This document shows, in pieces, positions 42,656 to 52,701 of a DNA stretch of 64,000 nt (positions are counted from its first letter, which is position 1; each line of letters begins with the position of its first letter). Under the pieces are notes generated by a model. That model was not told the DNA's origin. It saw only the letters and a list, made by a program, of their open reading frames with translations, and did no database searches. Source of the stretch: Actinacidiphila rubida (GTDB lineage: Bacteria; Actinomycetota; Actinomycetes; Streptomycetales; Streptomycetaceae). A program made the position numbers and the translations under genes. The DNA lies in contig NZ_FODD01000024.1 of assembly GCF_900110255.1 (NCBI RefSeq), positions 1 through 64,000 on the forward strand, written 5' to 3'.

Positions 42656-43969
42656 ATGGCCACGGCGTACGAGCCCCGGGAACTGCCGTCAGCGCTGCTC
42701 ACGGATCCTGAGATGATCCGCGCCTGCCGCACCCGTGACTTCGCTGGGATCTTCACCCTCGTCCGCCGCCGGGCAGGGATCTACGGCTCCCGTATCGCGG
42801 GCTTATGCGGTATGACCCCCAGCCGTGTCGGCGAGATCATGGCCGGGCAGCGCAGACTCGCCCACATCGACGTGATCGAAAGAGTCGCCGACGGGCTACG
42901 CATTCCCGGCGCCATGCTCGGGCTGGCGCGCCGGCCGTGGGAGTTGCCGGCCGACTCCGAAGTAACCGAGGTCGCGCAGGAACCCGACGAGCCGCCCGCA
43001 CCCGCCCGGGCAGCATCGGCACCGCTGAGCACCGAACTCGACGGCATCCTGCATCGCGTCGCGGGTCAGAAGGTCTCACGCTCCGCCCTCACCGCGCTGC
43101 AGTCCTCCATCGAGGACTACTGGCGCCGGGACGACCAGCACGGAGGAGCGGCGCTGCGGCCAGCCGTCGTCGGCCAACTGCACTATGCGCAGCAGCTCAT
43201 CGACCGCACAGGGGAGGGCCCGCTGCGCAGAGGTCTGATGACCGTGGCAGCGGAGTTAGCCCGCATGGCGGGATGGGCGTACTTCGACGCCCGCCAATAC
43301 AGCACGGCCCGCGGTTACTTCGCCCAGGCTCTCCAACTGGCCCAAAGAGTCGACGATCGGCAGTTCATCGCCAACGTGCTCTCCTGCCTGAGCCTGCAGG
43401 CCACCTACGAAGGCGACGCTCGCGAGGCGGCGGCCCTGGCGTCCGCCGCACAGGACACCGCCCGGCACACAGAATCCCCGGACCTGGTGATGGCGATGCT
43501 CCACATGCGCGAGGCCTTCGCCCATGCCACCCTGCGCTCCCCGGCCGAGTGCCACCGGGCCATCGCCAAAGCACACACCCACTTCGAGCGCCACGGCAGC
43601 GGGCCCGCACCGCAGTGGGTGCGCTACTTCGACGAGACGAAGCTGATTGTGGACACGGGCATCGCGCTCGCCCAACTCGGCGAACACCGCCAGGCCGAGC
43701 CGCTGATCGCCGAGGGGCTGCGCCGGGAACACCGGGACCAGCAGCGCGGCCGGGCCCTCCACGCCTTCTGGCTGGCGTCCACACAACTGCACAACGGCGC
43801 CTTGGAGCAGGCCTGTTCGACGGCCGACAGCGCCCTGGACCTGGCCACTCACGTGGACTCCCCGCGCGTGGTCGGACACGTCCGCGAGTTCCACACCCGC
43901 CTGAACGACCACGCAAGCGAAGCGCCGGTCGTCGCCTTCGAGGCGAAGATGCGCGCGGCGTTCGGCTAG
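42656..43969 (+). CDS. XRE-HTH regulator with TPR domain
   Basis: 437 residues from ATG at 42656 (GGGGGA upstream; GTG 42635 possible). The N-terminal HTH is at about 30-80 (GSRIAGLCGMTPSRVGEIMA, HIDVIERVADGLRIPGAML). The C-terminal two thirds are TPR-like helices (about 140-420: ARGYFAQALQLAQRVDDRQF, ALASAAQDTARHTESPDL, ADSALDLATHVD). This architecture is found in peptide- or signal-responsive regulators that sit beside GHKL ATPases in Streptomyces. It probably controls the divergent ATPase/radical SAM/peptide operon through the palindrome at 42587. Confidence 0.85.
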   Translation: MATAYEPRELPSALLTDPEMIRACRTRDFAGIFTLVRRRAGIYGSRIAGLCGMTPSRVGEIMAGQRRLAHIDVIERVADGLRIPGAMLGLARRPWELPADSEVTEVAQEPDEPPAPARAASAPLSTELDGILHRVAGQKVSRSALTALQSSIEDYWRRDDQHGGAALRPAVVGQLHYAQQLIDRTGEGPLRRGLMTVAAELARMAGWAYFDARQYSTARGYFAQALQLAQRVDDRQFIANVLSCLSLQATYEGDAREAAALASAAQDTARHTESPDLVMAMLHMREAFAHATLRSPAECHRAIAKAHTHFERHGSGPAPQWVRYFDETKLIVDTGIALAQLGEHRQAEPLIAEGLRREHRDQQRGRALHAFWLASTQLHNGALEQACSTADSALDLATHVDSPRVVGHVREFHTRLNDHASEAPVVAFEAKMRAAFG

Positions 43970-44502
43970 GCCTTCGTCGCCTCGTCGACCAGCAGATAAA
44001 GGAGCCCGATCAGGGAGCCGCTGGAGACGACCTCGCGCCGGTCGATCATGCCCCGGATGTCGGCGAGCGGGATCCACTCGATCCGGTCGGTCTCGTTGAC
44101 CTCCGTCGGCGGCCCCACGAAGGTGCCGGCGTCAGCGCGGAAGACATAGTGCTCGGAGTCGGTGATGCCGTTCGCGGGCTGCCCGTAGATCAGCGGCTCA
44201 ACGCCCTTGACCCGCCAGCCGGTCTCCTCCTCCACCTCACGGACCGCCGCCTGCTCCGGGGTCTCCCCCTCCTCGATCAGCCCCATGGGCAGTTCCCACG
44301 CCCACGTGTCGGTGACGAAGCGATGGCGCCACATCATCAGCACCCGCTTCTGGTCGTCGACCACCGCGGCCACCGCGAGGTGCCGCATCTTGACGACGTG
44401 GTGCTCCCAACGGCGGCCATCGGGCTGCTGCACGTCCACCAGCCACAGGTCCACCCACGGGTTCTCGTAGATGGGCCGCTCCCCATGGATCTGCCACTGC
44501 AT
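43966..44502 (-). CDS. NUDIX hydrolase
   Basis: 178 residues. The Nudix box GLIEEGETPEQAAVREVEEE (then TGW) follows the GX5EX7REUXEEXGU rule. The surrounding sequence (HHVVKMRHLAVAAVVDDQKR, LMMWRHRFVTDTWAWELPMG) is the ADP-ribose pyrophosphatase-like type, which cleaves X-linked nucleoside diphosphates. The ATG at 44502 fits the family. Its stop overlaps the XRE-TPR stop by four bases, so the two genes converge. It is often seen in this gene neighbourhood but has no obvious step in peptide maturation. Confidence 0.85.
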   Translation of the reverse strand: MQWQIHGERPIYENPWVDLWLVDVQQPDGRRWEHHVVKMRHLAVAAVVDDQKRVLMMWRHRFVTDTWAWELPMGLIEEGETPEQAAVREVEEETGWRVKGVEPLIYGQPANGITDSEHYVFRADAGTFVGPPTEVNETDRIEWIPLADIRGMIDRREVVSSGSLIGLLYLLVDEATKA

Positions 44503-44685
44503 CCCGCGCCACCCTTCTGAACCCGTTGGCCGCCTCCAGCATGTCAGCAGCGGCCGGGCGCTGTCTCAACTCCGCGGGTGATCAAGCCGATGACGGCCGG
44601 ACCCCAACGGATGTCGCGCACGGGAGAGTTGACGGTGGGCTTCCTGACCCGTACTCCTCGGCGCTTCCAGCCCTACCGTGGGCCG

Positions 44686-45078
44686 ATGTTCGATCGGTTG
44701 GAGATCGCGATAGTGCCGCCGGGCCCTCGATACGTCGCCCATCTGCGGTTGCTGGTCAGCGGCGAAGACATCGTGACCGGCACCGTCGGTGAAGGAGGTC
44801 GCGGGCCGTACGCCGAGCACGCGCTGGCTGCCGAGCATGCTCACTGCCTGGCGGCGACCGGCGAGCGACGACGGCTGGAACTCGGCGCACCCGAATGCAC
44901 GGGCGGCTGCCGCGGATACCTGTCCGCGGATGTGCAGCGGTTCGGACCAGTGGTGCGGTGGTCGGACTGGCAGGTCCCCGCCGAGGGAACCCGACGGCCG
45001 GATGCCCACTGCGAAGCTGGCGACCACGACGCCGAGCTGGATCGTGCGGCCGCGGCGTGGCGACGAACGCGGATGTAG
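44686..45078 (+). CDS. Hypothetical protein, duplicated in the scar at 38.5 kb
   Basis: 130 residues from ATG at 44686. A beta-rich N-terminal half (RLEIAIVPPGPRYVAHLRLL) precedes a Cys segment APECTGGCRGYLSADVQRFG and a WSDWQVPAE motif with a C-terminal helix. The Cys/Trp pattern suggests a small metal-binding or interaction domain, but no family is recognised. A longer upstream frame from 44578 is possible but weak. The nearly identical damaged copy at 38466 shows that the gene moved together with the radical SAM gene. Confidence 0.65.
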   Translation: MFDRLEIAIVPPGPRYVAHLRLLVSGEDIVTGTVGEGGRGPYAEHALAAEHAHCLAATGERRRLELGAPECTGGCRGYLSADVQRFGPVVRWSDWQVPAEGTRRPDAHCEAGDHDAELDRAAAAWRRTRM

Positions 45079-45146
45079 GCGCAAGCGGAGGACACGCCAG
45101 GCGATCCGTCCCGCCGATGTGAGCGCCGGGCGTCATCTGACGCGAA

Positions 45147-45178
45147 GAAGCCCCGAACCTTGATCGGCTCGGGGCTTC
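45147..45178 (-). terminator. Hairpin terminator of the tRNA transcript
   Basis: The 10-base perfect arms GAAGCCCCGA (45147-45156) and TCGGGGCTTC (45169-45178). On the minus strand it follows the tRNA by about 28 bases and continues into TTCGCG. Confidence 0.7.
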
Positions 45179-45205
45179 GCCCTGCTCGGGCGCGGACAGA
45201 CGAAG

Positions 45206-45279
45206 AGCCCCCTGTCGGGTTCGAACCGACGACCCCCGCTTTACAAGAGCGGTGCTCTGGCCAGCTGAGCTAAGGAGGC
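45206..45279 (-). tRNA. tRNA-Thr (TGT anticodon)
   Basis: The minus strand folds as a complete 74-base cloverleaf. The acceptor GCCTCCT pairs with AGGGGGC (one G-T pair). The D arm is GCTC/GAGC, the anticodon stem CCGCT/AGCGG has loop CTTGTAA (anticodon TGT, reading ACA), and the T arm GTCGG/CCGAC has loop TTCGAAC. CCA is not encoded, as usual in Streptomyces. The 3' end faces the plastic region at lower coordinates, but I found no repeated att fragment. Confidence 0.93.
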
Positions 45280-45494
45280 GCAGTCGCAGTGTACCGGGCG
45301 GGGACGGGGCGGGGCGGGGAGTAAAGGGAGGGGTGGGGAGGAGACGGCGGGGAGGCCGGGGGAATTCGGGGGCTGGGGGCTGGTGACAAGGGGCGATCCG
45401 GCAGGTAGCGTCACGGCAGGTCCGCGCATGGCGGACTAGACCTTTACTCGGATCGTCCGGCACGTTCCTGCCGGTGAAGGGACTGTACTCAGTC

Positions 45495-46613
<1,119 letters not shown>

Positions 46614-46635
46614 CGCGACCCCCGGTCGTGACACG

Positions 46636-46680
46636 GCGGCCGGCCGGTACGTACGCATCCCGTACGCACCGGCCGGCCGC
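46636..46680 (+). terminator. Terminator of msiK
   Basis: The 13-base outer arms GCGGCCGGCCGGT (46636-46648) and its complement (46668-46680) enclose a smaller GTACG/CGTAC pair. It is followed by TTTCG and lies 23 bases after the msiK stop. Confidence 0.75.
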
Positions 46681-46855
46681 TTTCGCGTGTCCGGGAGGAC
46701 GCTGGCGGCGGCCTTCGCCAACTGCCGCGCATACGTAGGCATATCCGGCCTTTCGGGTGCGGACGTCAACACGGCGTTCCGTTCGCAACGTTTTCACTCC
46801 CTCGCGAGGGTGACTAAATGTCGCCAAATCATCACCAGTCGCTACCATCCGATGC

Positions 46856-47284
46856 GTGAACCAGGTAGCTCGCCGTCTCGGCAAGACATTCGCGCTCGTA
46901 CTTCCGGTCGTTCTCGTCCTGTCGGGAACCCTCGCCGTCACCCGCGTCCCGTGGGCGGCCTCGTCGTCGGAGGCGCAGGTGCTGACCGCCTCCGCGAAGA
47001 GTGCGAAGGAGGTGGCGGCGGAGAAGGCCGCCACGTCGCCCCAGGAAGCGCTGCGCCAGCGCCTGCTGGCCGAACTGCAGGAGAAGGACCCGGGCGTGGC
47101 CCTGACCGACCTGCAGGTCGCCATGGCCCAGCACCCGTCCCTGACCAAGTACTGCGCCTCCATCGCCCGTTCGCTGGGCCGCGCGGCGGTCGCCAAGTAC
47201 GACGGCGCCTCCCGCCGCGCCCAGGCGTGGTCCCGGCCGGTGTGCGACACGGCCTTCGCCACGGGTGTGGCCTCCGTCGGCTGA
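46856..47284 (+). CDS. Secreted or membrane-anchored hypothetical protein
   Basis: 142 residues from GTG at 46856. One N-terminal hydrophobic helix (about 10-30, TFALVLPVVLVLSGTLAV) precedes an outside helical domain containing SAKSAKEVAAEKAATSPQE and LTDLQVAMAQHPSLTKYCAS, with two Cys (in TKYCAS and RPVCDTA) that could form a disulfide. The preceding AT-rich stretch (46780-46840) probably carries the promoter. No family is recognised. Confidence 0.6.
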   Translation: MNQVARRLGKTFALVLPVVLVLSGTLAVTRVPWAASSSEAQVLTASAKSAKEVAAEKAATSPQEALRQRLLAELQEKDPGVALTDLQVAMAQHPSLTKYCASIARSLGRAAVAKYDGASRRAQAWSRPVCDTAFATGVASVG

Positions 47285-47404
47285 CGTTCATCGGTGGGCT
47301 GACGGTCCTCCGCGGGCTGACGGTCCTCCGCTGCAACCGGTGCGACGAGCGCGTGCGGCCCGCCCTCCGTGGGCGGCACGCGCTCGTCGCATAGGGTGCG
47401 CTGC

Positions 47405-48151
47405 ATGACGTCCGCGCGCCACCACGCCCATCCCCCCGCTCCCCCGGTCACCCAGGCCGTGCTCCTGGCCGGCGGTCAGGGCTCGCGCCTGCGGCCCTAC
47501 ACCGACGACCGGCCCAAGCCCATGGTCGAGATCCCGGGCACGGGCACGCCGATCATCGGCCACCAGCTGGCCTGGCTCGCCGCCGAGGGCGTCACCGACG
47601 CGGTCGTCTCGTGCGGGCACCTCGCCGAGGTCCTCCAGGAGTGGCTGGACTCCACTCCGCAGCCGCTGAACGTCACCACGGTCGTCGAGCGCGAGCCGCT
47701 CGGCCGCGGCGGCGGGCTGAAGTACGCGGCAGCCTCCCTGCCGCGCGCCAAGGAGCCCTGGTACGCCACCAACGGCGACATCTGGACGCGCTTCTCGCTG
47801 CGCGAGATGGCCGCCTTCCACGAGGAGCGGGACGCGGTCGCCACGCTCGCCCTGGCCCGGCCGCGCATCCCGTGGGGCGCGGTCGAGACCAACGAGTTCG
47901 GCCAGGTGCTGGACTTCATCGAGGCGCCCCCGTCGCCGTTCCTGATCAACGCGGGCGTGTACGTGTTCGCGCCGGAGTTCACGGCGATGCTGCCGGACCA
48001 GGGCGACCACGAGCGGACGACGTTCCCGCGGCTGGCCCGCGAACGCCGCCTGGCCGGCTTCCAGATCCCCCAGGGCGCCTACTGGCGGGCGATCGACACC
48101 GCGAAGGACCTCACGGAGGCGGCCAAGGAGCTGGGCACCGAACTCAGCTGA
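47405..48151 (+). CDS. Nucleotidyltransferase (sugar-1-phosphate type)
   Basis: 248 residues. The N-terminal signature is AVLLAGGQGSRLRPYTDDRP, then KPMVEI and WYATNGDIWTRF for the nucleotide- and metal-binding sites. It belongs to the NTP_transferase family, which forms NDP-sugars such as GDP-mannose or dTDP-glucose, but it is shorter than full pyrophosphorylases and lacks the C-terminal beta-helix. The ATG at 47405 directly precedes the domain. A hairpin at 48265 ends it. Confidence 0.85.
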   Translation: MTSARHHAHPPAPPVTQAVLLAGGQGSRLRPYTDDRPKPMVEIPGTGTPIIGHQLAWLAAEGVTDAVVSCGHLAEVLQEWLDSTPQPLNVTTVVEREPLGRGGGLKYAAASLPRAKEPWYATNGDIWTRFSLREMAAFHEERDAVATLALARPRIPWGAVETNEFGQVLDFIEAPPSPFLINAGVYVFAPEFTAMLPDQGDHERTTFPRLARERRLAGFQIPQGAYWRAIDTAKDLTEAAKELGTELS

Positions 48152-48264
48152 GGCGCCCCGCACGGACGACGCCCTGTACGGACGACGCCCCGCCCGCGCT
48201 ACGCCCGGACCACGCCCGGACCACGCCCGGACCGCGCTCCTGGCGACGGCCCCCGCCCACACGA

Positions 48265-48304
48265 ACGACGGCCCGCACCGGTCCCCACCGGTACGGGCCG
48301 TCGT
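48265..48304. terminator. Bidirectional hairpin terminator
   Basis: The 18-base arms at 48265-48282 and 48287-48304 have one mismatch and a CCCC loop (left arm begins ACGACGGCCCG). It lies between the convergent nucleotidyltransferase and DoxX genes. Just before it, at about 48220-48236, are tandem ACGCCCGGACC units. Confidence 0.75.
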
Positions 48305-48327
48305 GGTCGCGCGGGCGCGACCCCGCG

Positions 48328-50028
48328 CTACGCGCTGCCCCGCGGCACGCCGGACCCCTCGCCGGCGGTGCCGGAGGAGATCCCCAGCAGCAGCCCCGTC
48401 GGCGAGTGGCTGCCGAGCAGGCCGCCGATCGCGCCGCCCTGCGTGGGCTTGGGCGCGGGCTGCGGCGGCGGGGGCGCCTGGTGGGTGGGTGCGGAGCCGG
48501 TCGGCTGCTGGGAGCCGCCGCTGCCGCCGGAGGACGACGTGGACCCGGAGCCGCCCGGTGTGCTGGTCGCGCCGCTGCCGCCCCGGCTGCCCGTGCTGCG
48601 GCTGGTCGGCCGGTGGCTGGGCGTGCTGGACGGGCTGTGCGTGGCCGCCGGGGTGCGGGTCTTCCTGCGGGCCGGCGCCGAGTGCGACGGCGACGGGGAG
48701 GAGCCGGTGCCCCCGCTGTCGCCGCCGGAGACCTCCGGGAGCGGCGAACCGGGCAGGTTGTTGGTCGGGACGACCTGCGGCTCGCTCGGGCCGGTGTGGG
48801 TGCTGCTGGCGCGGACGGCCGCCCCCAGCACCGAACCGACCAGCAGGGTCAGGCCGATGACGACCGTGGCCAGCACCGTGCCGCGGCGCAGCACCCGGCG
48901 CCGCAGGTCCCACAGCGCGACGCGCGGGCCGAGCCGGCGCCAGGCGTCGGAGGCGAGGTGCCCGTCGATCGAGTACACCGGGGCGCCCGCGATGACCAGC
49001 GGGCTCCAGGCGGCCAGGTAGATGAAGTCCGGGGCGTCGTAGACCGGGACGGTCCGCCAGCTGACGGTCACCAGTAGCGCCGCCGAGAGGACCGCGCCGA
49101 ACGCGGCCGCGATCCGCTGCCACAGGCCGCAGATGGTCAGCACGCCGACGACGACCTGGAGGAAGGCGACGCTCAGGCCCGCGCCGACGGGGTGGTTCAG
49201 CGCGGCGTCGCGCAGCGGCTCGGCGAGCCCCCACGGGTGCAGGGACCGCAGCCAGGTCACCATGGAGCCGCGCTGGCCGCCGTCGAAGTAGACGCGGTCG
49301 CAGAGCTTGCCCATGCCGGCGTAGATCGAGATGAAGCCGAGGAACACCCGCAGCGGCAGCAGCACCGTGCCGAGGTTCATCCGGCGGCCCGGGTACCAGG
49401 CGTGCTTGACGGGTTCGCCGCGGCGGTCGCGCGGCCGCGGCTCGGAGCCGTCGAGCACCCCGTCGCCGTCATCGCCGCCGTAGCCGTCGTCCGCGGCGCC
49501 GCCGTGCCAGCCGACCACCGGTTCGCGGTCCGCGGCGCGGTCGTAGCGGTCACGTGAGTCGTCGTGGGCGCGGCCGTAGCGCTCGCCGTCGGCGGGGCCG
49601 TAGGGGCGCGGCAGCAGGCCGGTCGGGGCGTCGCCGCCGGTGCGCTGGCCGACGACGGTGGGCGCGACGGGCGGCAGCACGGCCGTCTCGTCGATCCGCG
49701 GCAGGACCTGGGTGGCGGCGCTGGAGTCCGCGCGGCGGACCGCCTGGAGCAGCTCGCCGGCCAGGGGGTCGCCGGGGGCGCTCTGCCCGGACCAGACCAC
49801 CGGTGCCCGGCGCCGCCCGGCGCTCTGGGTCACGACCGGGATCTTCGCGGTGTCGTCGAGGCCGAGGGCACGGGTCGAGGTCGCCCCGAGCCTCACCCGG
49901 AAGCTCGCGTGGTTGACGATCACCTGGGCGGGGTCGCTCGGCACCCGAGGCATCGTCAGCACACGCTCGTCGTAACCGGGCGCGCCTCCCCCCGTGGGAG
50001 TGCGGGGTGTTCTGGTGTCCACGCTCAT
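48328..50028 (-). CDS. DoxX family membrane protein with long flanking regions
   Basis: 566 residues. A disordered cytoplasmic N-terminus (1-215) is followed by a four-helix DoxX unit (about 220-375: LGTVLLPLRVFLGFISIYAG, VGAGLSVAFLQVVVGVLTIC, FIYLAAWSPLVIAG). A further membrane helix (about 400-420) leads to a long Ser/Thr/Gly/Pro-rich outside tail. DoxX proteins take part in redox or quinone-linked envelope functions; the role of the long tails is unknown. The ATG at 50028 is the start. The gene is adjacent to rlmB and cysS on the same strand in other Streptomyces as I remember it. Confidence 0.85.
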   Translation of the reverse strand: MSVDTRTPRTPTGGGAPGYDERVLTMPRVPSDPAQVIVNHASFRVRLGATSTRALGLDDTAKIPVVTQSAGRRRAPVVWSGQSAPGDPLAGELLQAVRRADSSAATQVLPRIDETAVLPPVAPTVVGQRTGGDAPTGLLPRPYGPADGERYGRAHDDSRDRYDRAADREPVVGWHGGAADDGYGGDDGDGVLDGSEPRPRDRRGEPVKHAWYPGRRMNLGTVLLPLRVFLGFISIYAGMGKLCDRVYFDGGQRGSMVTWLRSLHPWGLAEPLRDAALNHPVGAGLSVAFLQVVVGVLTICGLWQRIAAAFGAVLSAALLVTVSWRTVPVYDAPDFIYLAAWSPLVIAGAPVYSIDGHLASDAWRRLGPRVALWDLRRRVLRRGTVLATVVIGLTLLVGSVLGAAVRASSTHTGPSEPQVVPTNNLPGSPLPEVSGGDSGGTGSSPSPSHSAPARRKTRTPAATHSPSSTPSHRPTSRSTGSRGGSGATSTPGGSGSTSSSGGSGGSQQPTGSAPTHQAPPPPQPAPKPTQGGAIGGLLGSHSPTGLLLGISSGTAGEGSGVPRGSA

Positions 50029-50140
50029 CTAACCGAGTGACACACAGTTTAGAAACGGCCTCGGAGCGTCATGCTGTCGGGGCTCCGACAATCGGGGTGA
50101 CCCGCCGCCGGCACGGTAACCCGCGCCGGCACCCGCCGTG

Positions 50141-51097
50141 TCAGGCGCGGCGGCGGGACGCCTCGTACAGCACGACGCCCGCGGCCACACCGGCGTTCAG
50201 GGACTCCGCGCCACCCGGCATCGGGATGCGCACCAGCAGGTCGCAGGTCTCGCCGACCAGCCGGGACAGGCCCTTGCCCTCACTGCCCGCGACGATCACG
50301 ACCGGCCCGGACAGCAGCTCCAGATCCTGGAGTTCGACGTCGCCGTCGGCGGACAGGCCGACGACGGTCAGCCCGGCCTTCTGGTACGCCTCCAGGGTGC
50401 GGGTGAGGTTGGTGGCACGGGCGACCGGGACCCGGGCGGCGGTGCCGGCCGAGGTCTTCCACGCGCCAGCGGTCATACCGGCGGCGCGCCGCTCGGGCAC
50501 CACCACGCCGTGCCCGCCGAACGCGGCGACGGACCGGACCACGGCACCGAGGTTCCGCGGGTCGGTCACGCCGTCGAGCGCGACGATCAGCGGGGGCTCG
50601 CCGTTGTCGGCGGCCCCGGCGACCAGGTCGTCGGGGTGCGCGTACTCGTAGGGCGGGATCTGCAGGACCAGGCCCTGGTGGTTGAGCCCGGCGGTGATCC
50701 GGTCCAGCTCGGGCCGGGCCGCCTCCAGCAGCGGCACGCCGCGGTCGGTGGCGAGCTTGATGGCCTCGCGCACCCGGTCGTCGTTCTCGATGTACTGCTG
50801 CACGTACACCGCGGTCGCCGGGATGTCCGCGCGCAGCGCCTCCACCACCGGGTTGCGGCCGACGACGAGTTCCGCGGTGGCCTTGGCGCCGCGCCCGGAC
50901 GGGCGCCGCGACTGGGCCGAAACGGCGCGCTTGGCCTGGGCGTTGGCGACGCGGTTCTTCTTGTGGCCCTTGCGCGCCTCGGCCGGGGGCGTCGGCCCCT
51001 TGCCCTCCAGGGCACGGCGCCGCTGCCCGCCGCTGCCGACCGTGGCGCCCTTCTTGTTGCTCGTACGGCGGTTCCTGCGCTGGCTGTTGCCGGCCAT
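50141..51097 (-). CDS. rlmB: 23S rRNA 2'-O-methyltransferase, RlmB/SpoU family
   Basis: 318 residues. The N-terminal basic tail (1-70) is followed by a substrate-binding domain (about 75-150, ELVVGRNPVVEALRA). The SpoU methyltransferase knot domain contains the three motifs VTDPRNLGAVVRSVAAFG, VIVAGSEGKGLSRLV and IPMPGGAESLNAGVAAGV. It methylates G2251 in the peptidyl-transferase loop (E. coli numbering) using SAM. The ATG at 51097 lies 112 bases after the cysS stop on the same strand. The Lys/Arg-rich N-terminal extension is normal for actinobacteria. Confidence 0.92.
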   Translation of the reverse strand: MAGNSQRRNRRTSNKKGATVGSGGQRRRALEGKGPTPPAEARKGHKKNRVANAQAKRAVSAQSRRPSGRGAKATAELVVGRNPVVEALRADIPATAVYVQQYIENDDRVREAIKLATDRGVPLLEAARPELDRITAGLNHQGLVLQIPPYEYAHPDDLVAGAADNGEPPLIVALDGVTDPRNLGAVVRSVAAFGGHGVVVPERRAAGMTAGAWKTSAGTAARVPVARATNLTRTLEAYQKAGLTVVGLSADGDVELQDLELLSGPVVIVAGSEGKGLSRLVGETCDLLVRIPMPGGAESLNAGVAAGVVLYEASRRRA

Positions 51098-51209
51098 GGG
51101 GGGCACTCTCATTCTTCGGTGAAGCTCGACAAACGTGGTTCTGGGCCGGGTTGACGCCGGCGGCCAACCGGCGGGGGGCCCGGCCTCCCGGTGTCCCGCC
51201 GGGTGGCGC

Positions 51210-52601
51210 CTAGTGGAGCGTCCAGCGGGACCCGGTCGGGGTGTCCTCGATCTCCAGGCCCGCCTGGACGAGCTGGTCGCGGATCGCGTCGGCCGTGGCG
51301 TAGTCCTTGCGGGACCGGGCCGACTGGCGCTGCTCCAGCACCAGGCGGACCAGGGAGTCGACGACGCCGTGCAGGTCGTCGCCGCGGTCCGCGCCCGTCC
51401 AGTGCGGGTCCAGCGGGTCGAGTCCCAGTACTCCGAGCATCGCACGGACCTCGGCCAGCCGCGCGACCGCGCTCTCCTTGTCGTCCGCGGTCAGGGCGCT
51501 GTTGCCCTGCCGGACGGTGGTGTGCACGACGGCGAGCGCCTGCGGGACGCCCAGGTCGTCGTCCATCGCCTCGGCGAACGCCGGGGGCACCTCGGCGGCC
51601 GGCTCGACCACCTTCCCCGTCTTCTCCTGGACCCGCTGCACGAAGCCCTCGATCCGCGCGAACGCGGCCTCGGCCTCCCGCAGCGCCTCCTCGCTGTACT
51701 CGATCATGGAGCGGTAGTGCGGGGTGCCCAGGTAGTAGCGCAGCACGATCGGGCGCCAGCGCTGGACCATGTCGGAGACCAGCACCGAGTTGTCGAGCGA
51801 CTTGCTCATCTTCTCGCCGCTCATGGTGACCCAGGCGTTGTGCACCCAGTACCGCGCGAACTCGTCGCCGTAGGCCTTGGCCTGGGCGATCTCGTTCTCG
51901 TGGTGCGGGAAGATCAGGTCGATGCCGCCGCCGTGGATGTCGAAGGCGCTGCCCAGGTACTTGTGGGCCATCGCCGAGCACTCCAGGTGCCAGCCGGGCC
52001 GGCCGCGGCCCCACGGGGTGTCCCAGGACGGCTCGCCGGGCTTCGTGGCCTTCCACATGGCGAAGTCGCGCTGGTCGCGCTTGCCGGTCTCGCCCTCGCC
52101 CGACGGCTGGCGGAGGTTGTCCAGTTCCTGGTTGGACAGCTCCAGGTAGTCCTCGTACGAGCGCACGTCGAAGTAGACGTTGCCGTCGGCGACATAGGCG
52201 TGGCCGCGCTCGATGAGGCCCTGCATCATCTCGATCATCTCCGGCACGTGGCCGGTCGCCCGCGGCTCGTAGGTGGGCGGCTGGCAGCCGAGCGCGTCGT
52301 AGCCGTCGTTGAACGCGCGCTCGTTCTCGTAGCCGATCGCCCACCACGGGCGGCCCTGGAGGGCCGACTTCGCGATGATCTTGTCGTCGATGTCCGTCAC
52401 GTTGCGGACGAACGTGACGTCGTAGCCGCGGTAGCGGAACCACCGCTGCATGATGTCGAAGTTGAGCCCCGACCGGATGTGCCCGATGTGCGGGGCCGCC
52501 TGCACGGTGGCGCCACACAGGTAGATCGAGACGCAGCCCGGCCGGAGCGGGGTGAAGTCACGGACCTGGCGCGCGTTGGTGTCGTACAGGCGAATAGTCA
52601 C
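51210..52601 (-). CDS. cysS: Cysteinyl-tRNA synthetase
   Basis: 463 residues, the right length for CysS (longer than the related MshC ligase). The zinc/cysteine site begins with YLCGATVQ, the HIGH motif is in AAPHIGHIRSG, and DFAMWKATKPGEPSWDTPWG and GRPGWHLECSAMAHKYLG are family hallmarks. The KMSKS loop is EKMSKSLDN, and a C-terminal helical anticodon-binding domain follows. GTG at 52601 (MTIRLYDTNAR) fits the family start. It forms a run with rlmB downstream. Confidence 0.95.
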   Translation of the reverse strand: MTIRLYDTNARQVRDFTPLRPGCVSIYLCGATVQAAPHIGHIRSGLNFDIMQRWFRYRGYDVTFVRNVTDIDDKIIAKSALQGRPWWAIGYENERAFNDGYDALGCQPPTYEPRATGHVPEMIEMMQGLIERGHAYVADGNVYFDVRSYEDYLELSNQELDNLRQPSGEGETGKRDQRDFAMWKATKPGEPSWDTPWGRGRPGWHLECSAMAHKYLGSAFDIHGGGIDLIFPHHENEIAQAKAYGDEFARYWVHNAWVTMSGEKMSKSLDNSVLVSDMVQRWRPIVLRYYLGTPHYRSMIEYSEEALREAEAAFARIEGFVQRVQEKTGKVVEPAAEVPPAFAEAMDDDLGVPQALAVVHTTVRQGNSALTADDKESAVARLAEVRAMLGVLGLDPLDPHWTGADRGDDLHGVVDSLVRLVLEQRQSARSRKDYATADAIRDQLVQAGLEIEDTPTGSRWTLH

Positions 52602-52701
52602 GCACCAAGGGTATCGGCCCGGGGCGGGTGCCTCGTGCGGTTCGGTGGTGCCGCAGCCGGGTCCTGCTGGAGCCCGGCTCGCCCGGCCCGCAGGGGCCGG
52701 A

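Noticed and set aside
45206..45279. tRNA-Thr 3' end as an attachment site for an integrated element covering 33-45 kb
   Set aside because: I found no second copy of the tRNA 3' sequence and no integrase or excisionase gene in that region, so an integrative element is not supported.
48220..48236. ACGCCCGGACC tandem units considered as regulator binding sites
   Set aside because: They lie between two convergent gene ends, where no promoter is expected; more likely replication slippage.
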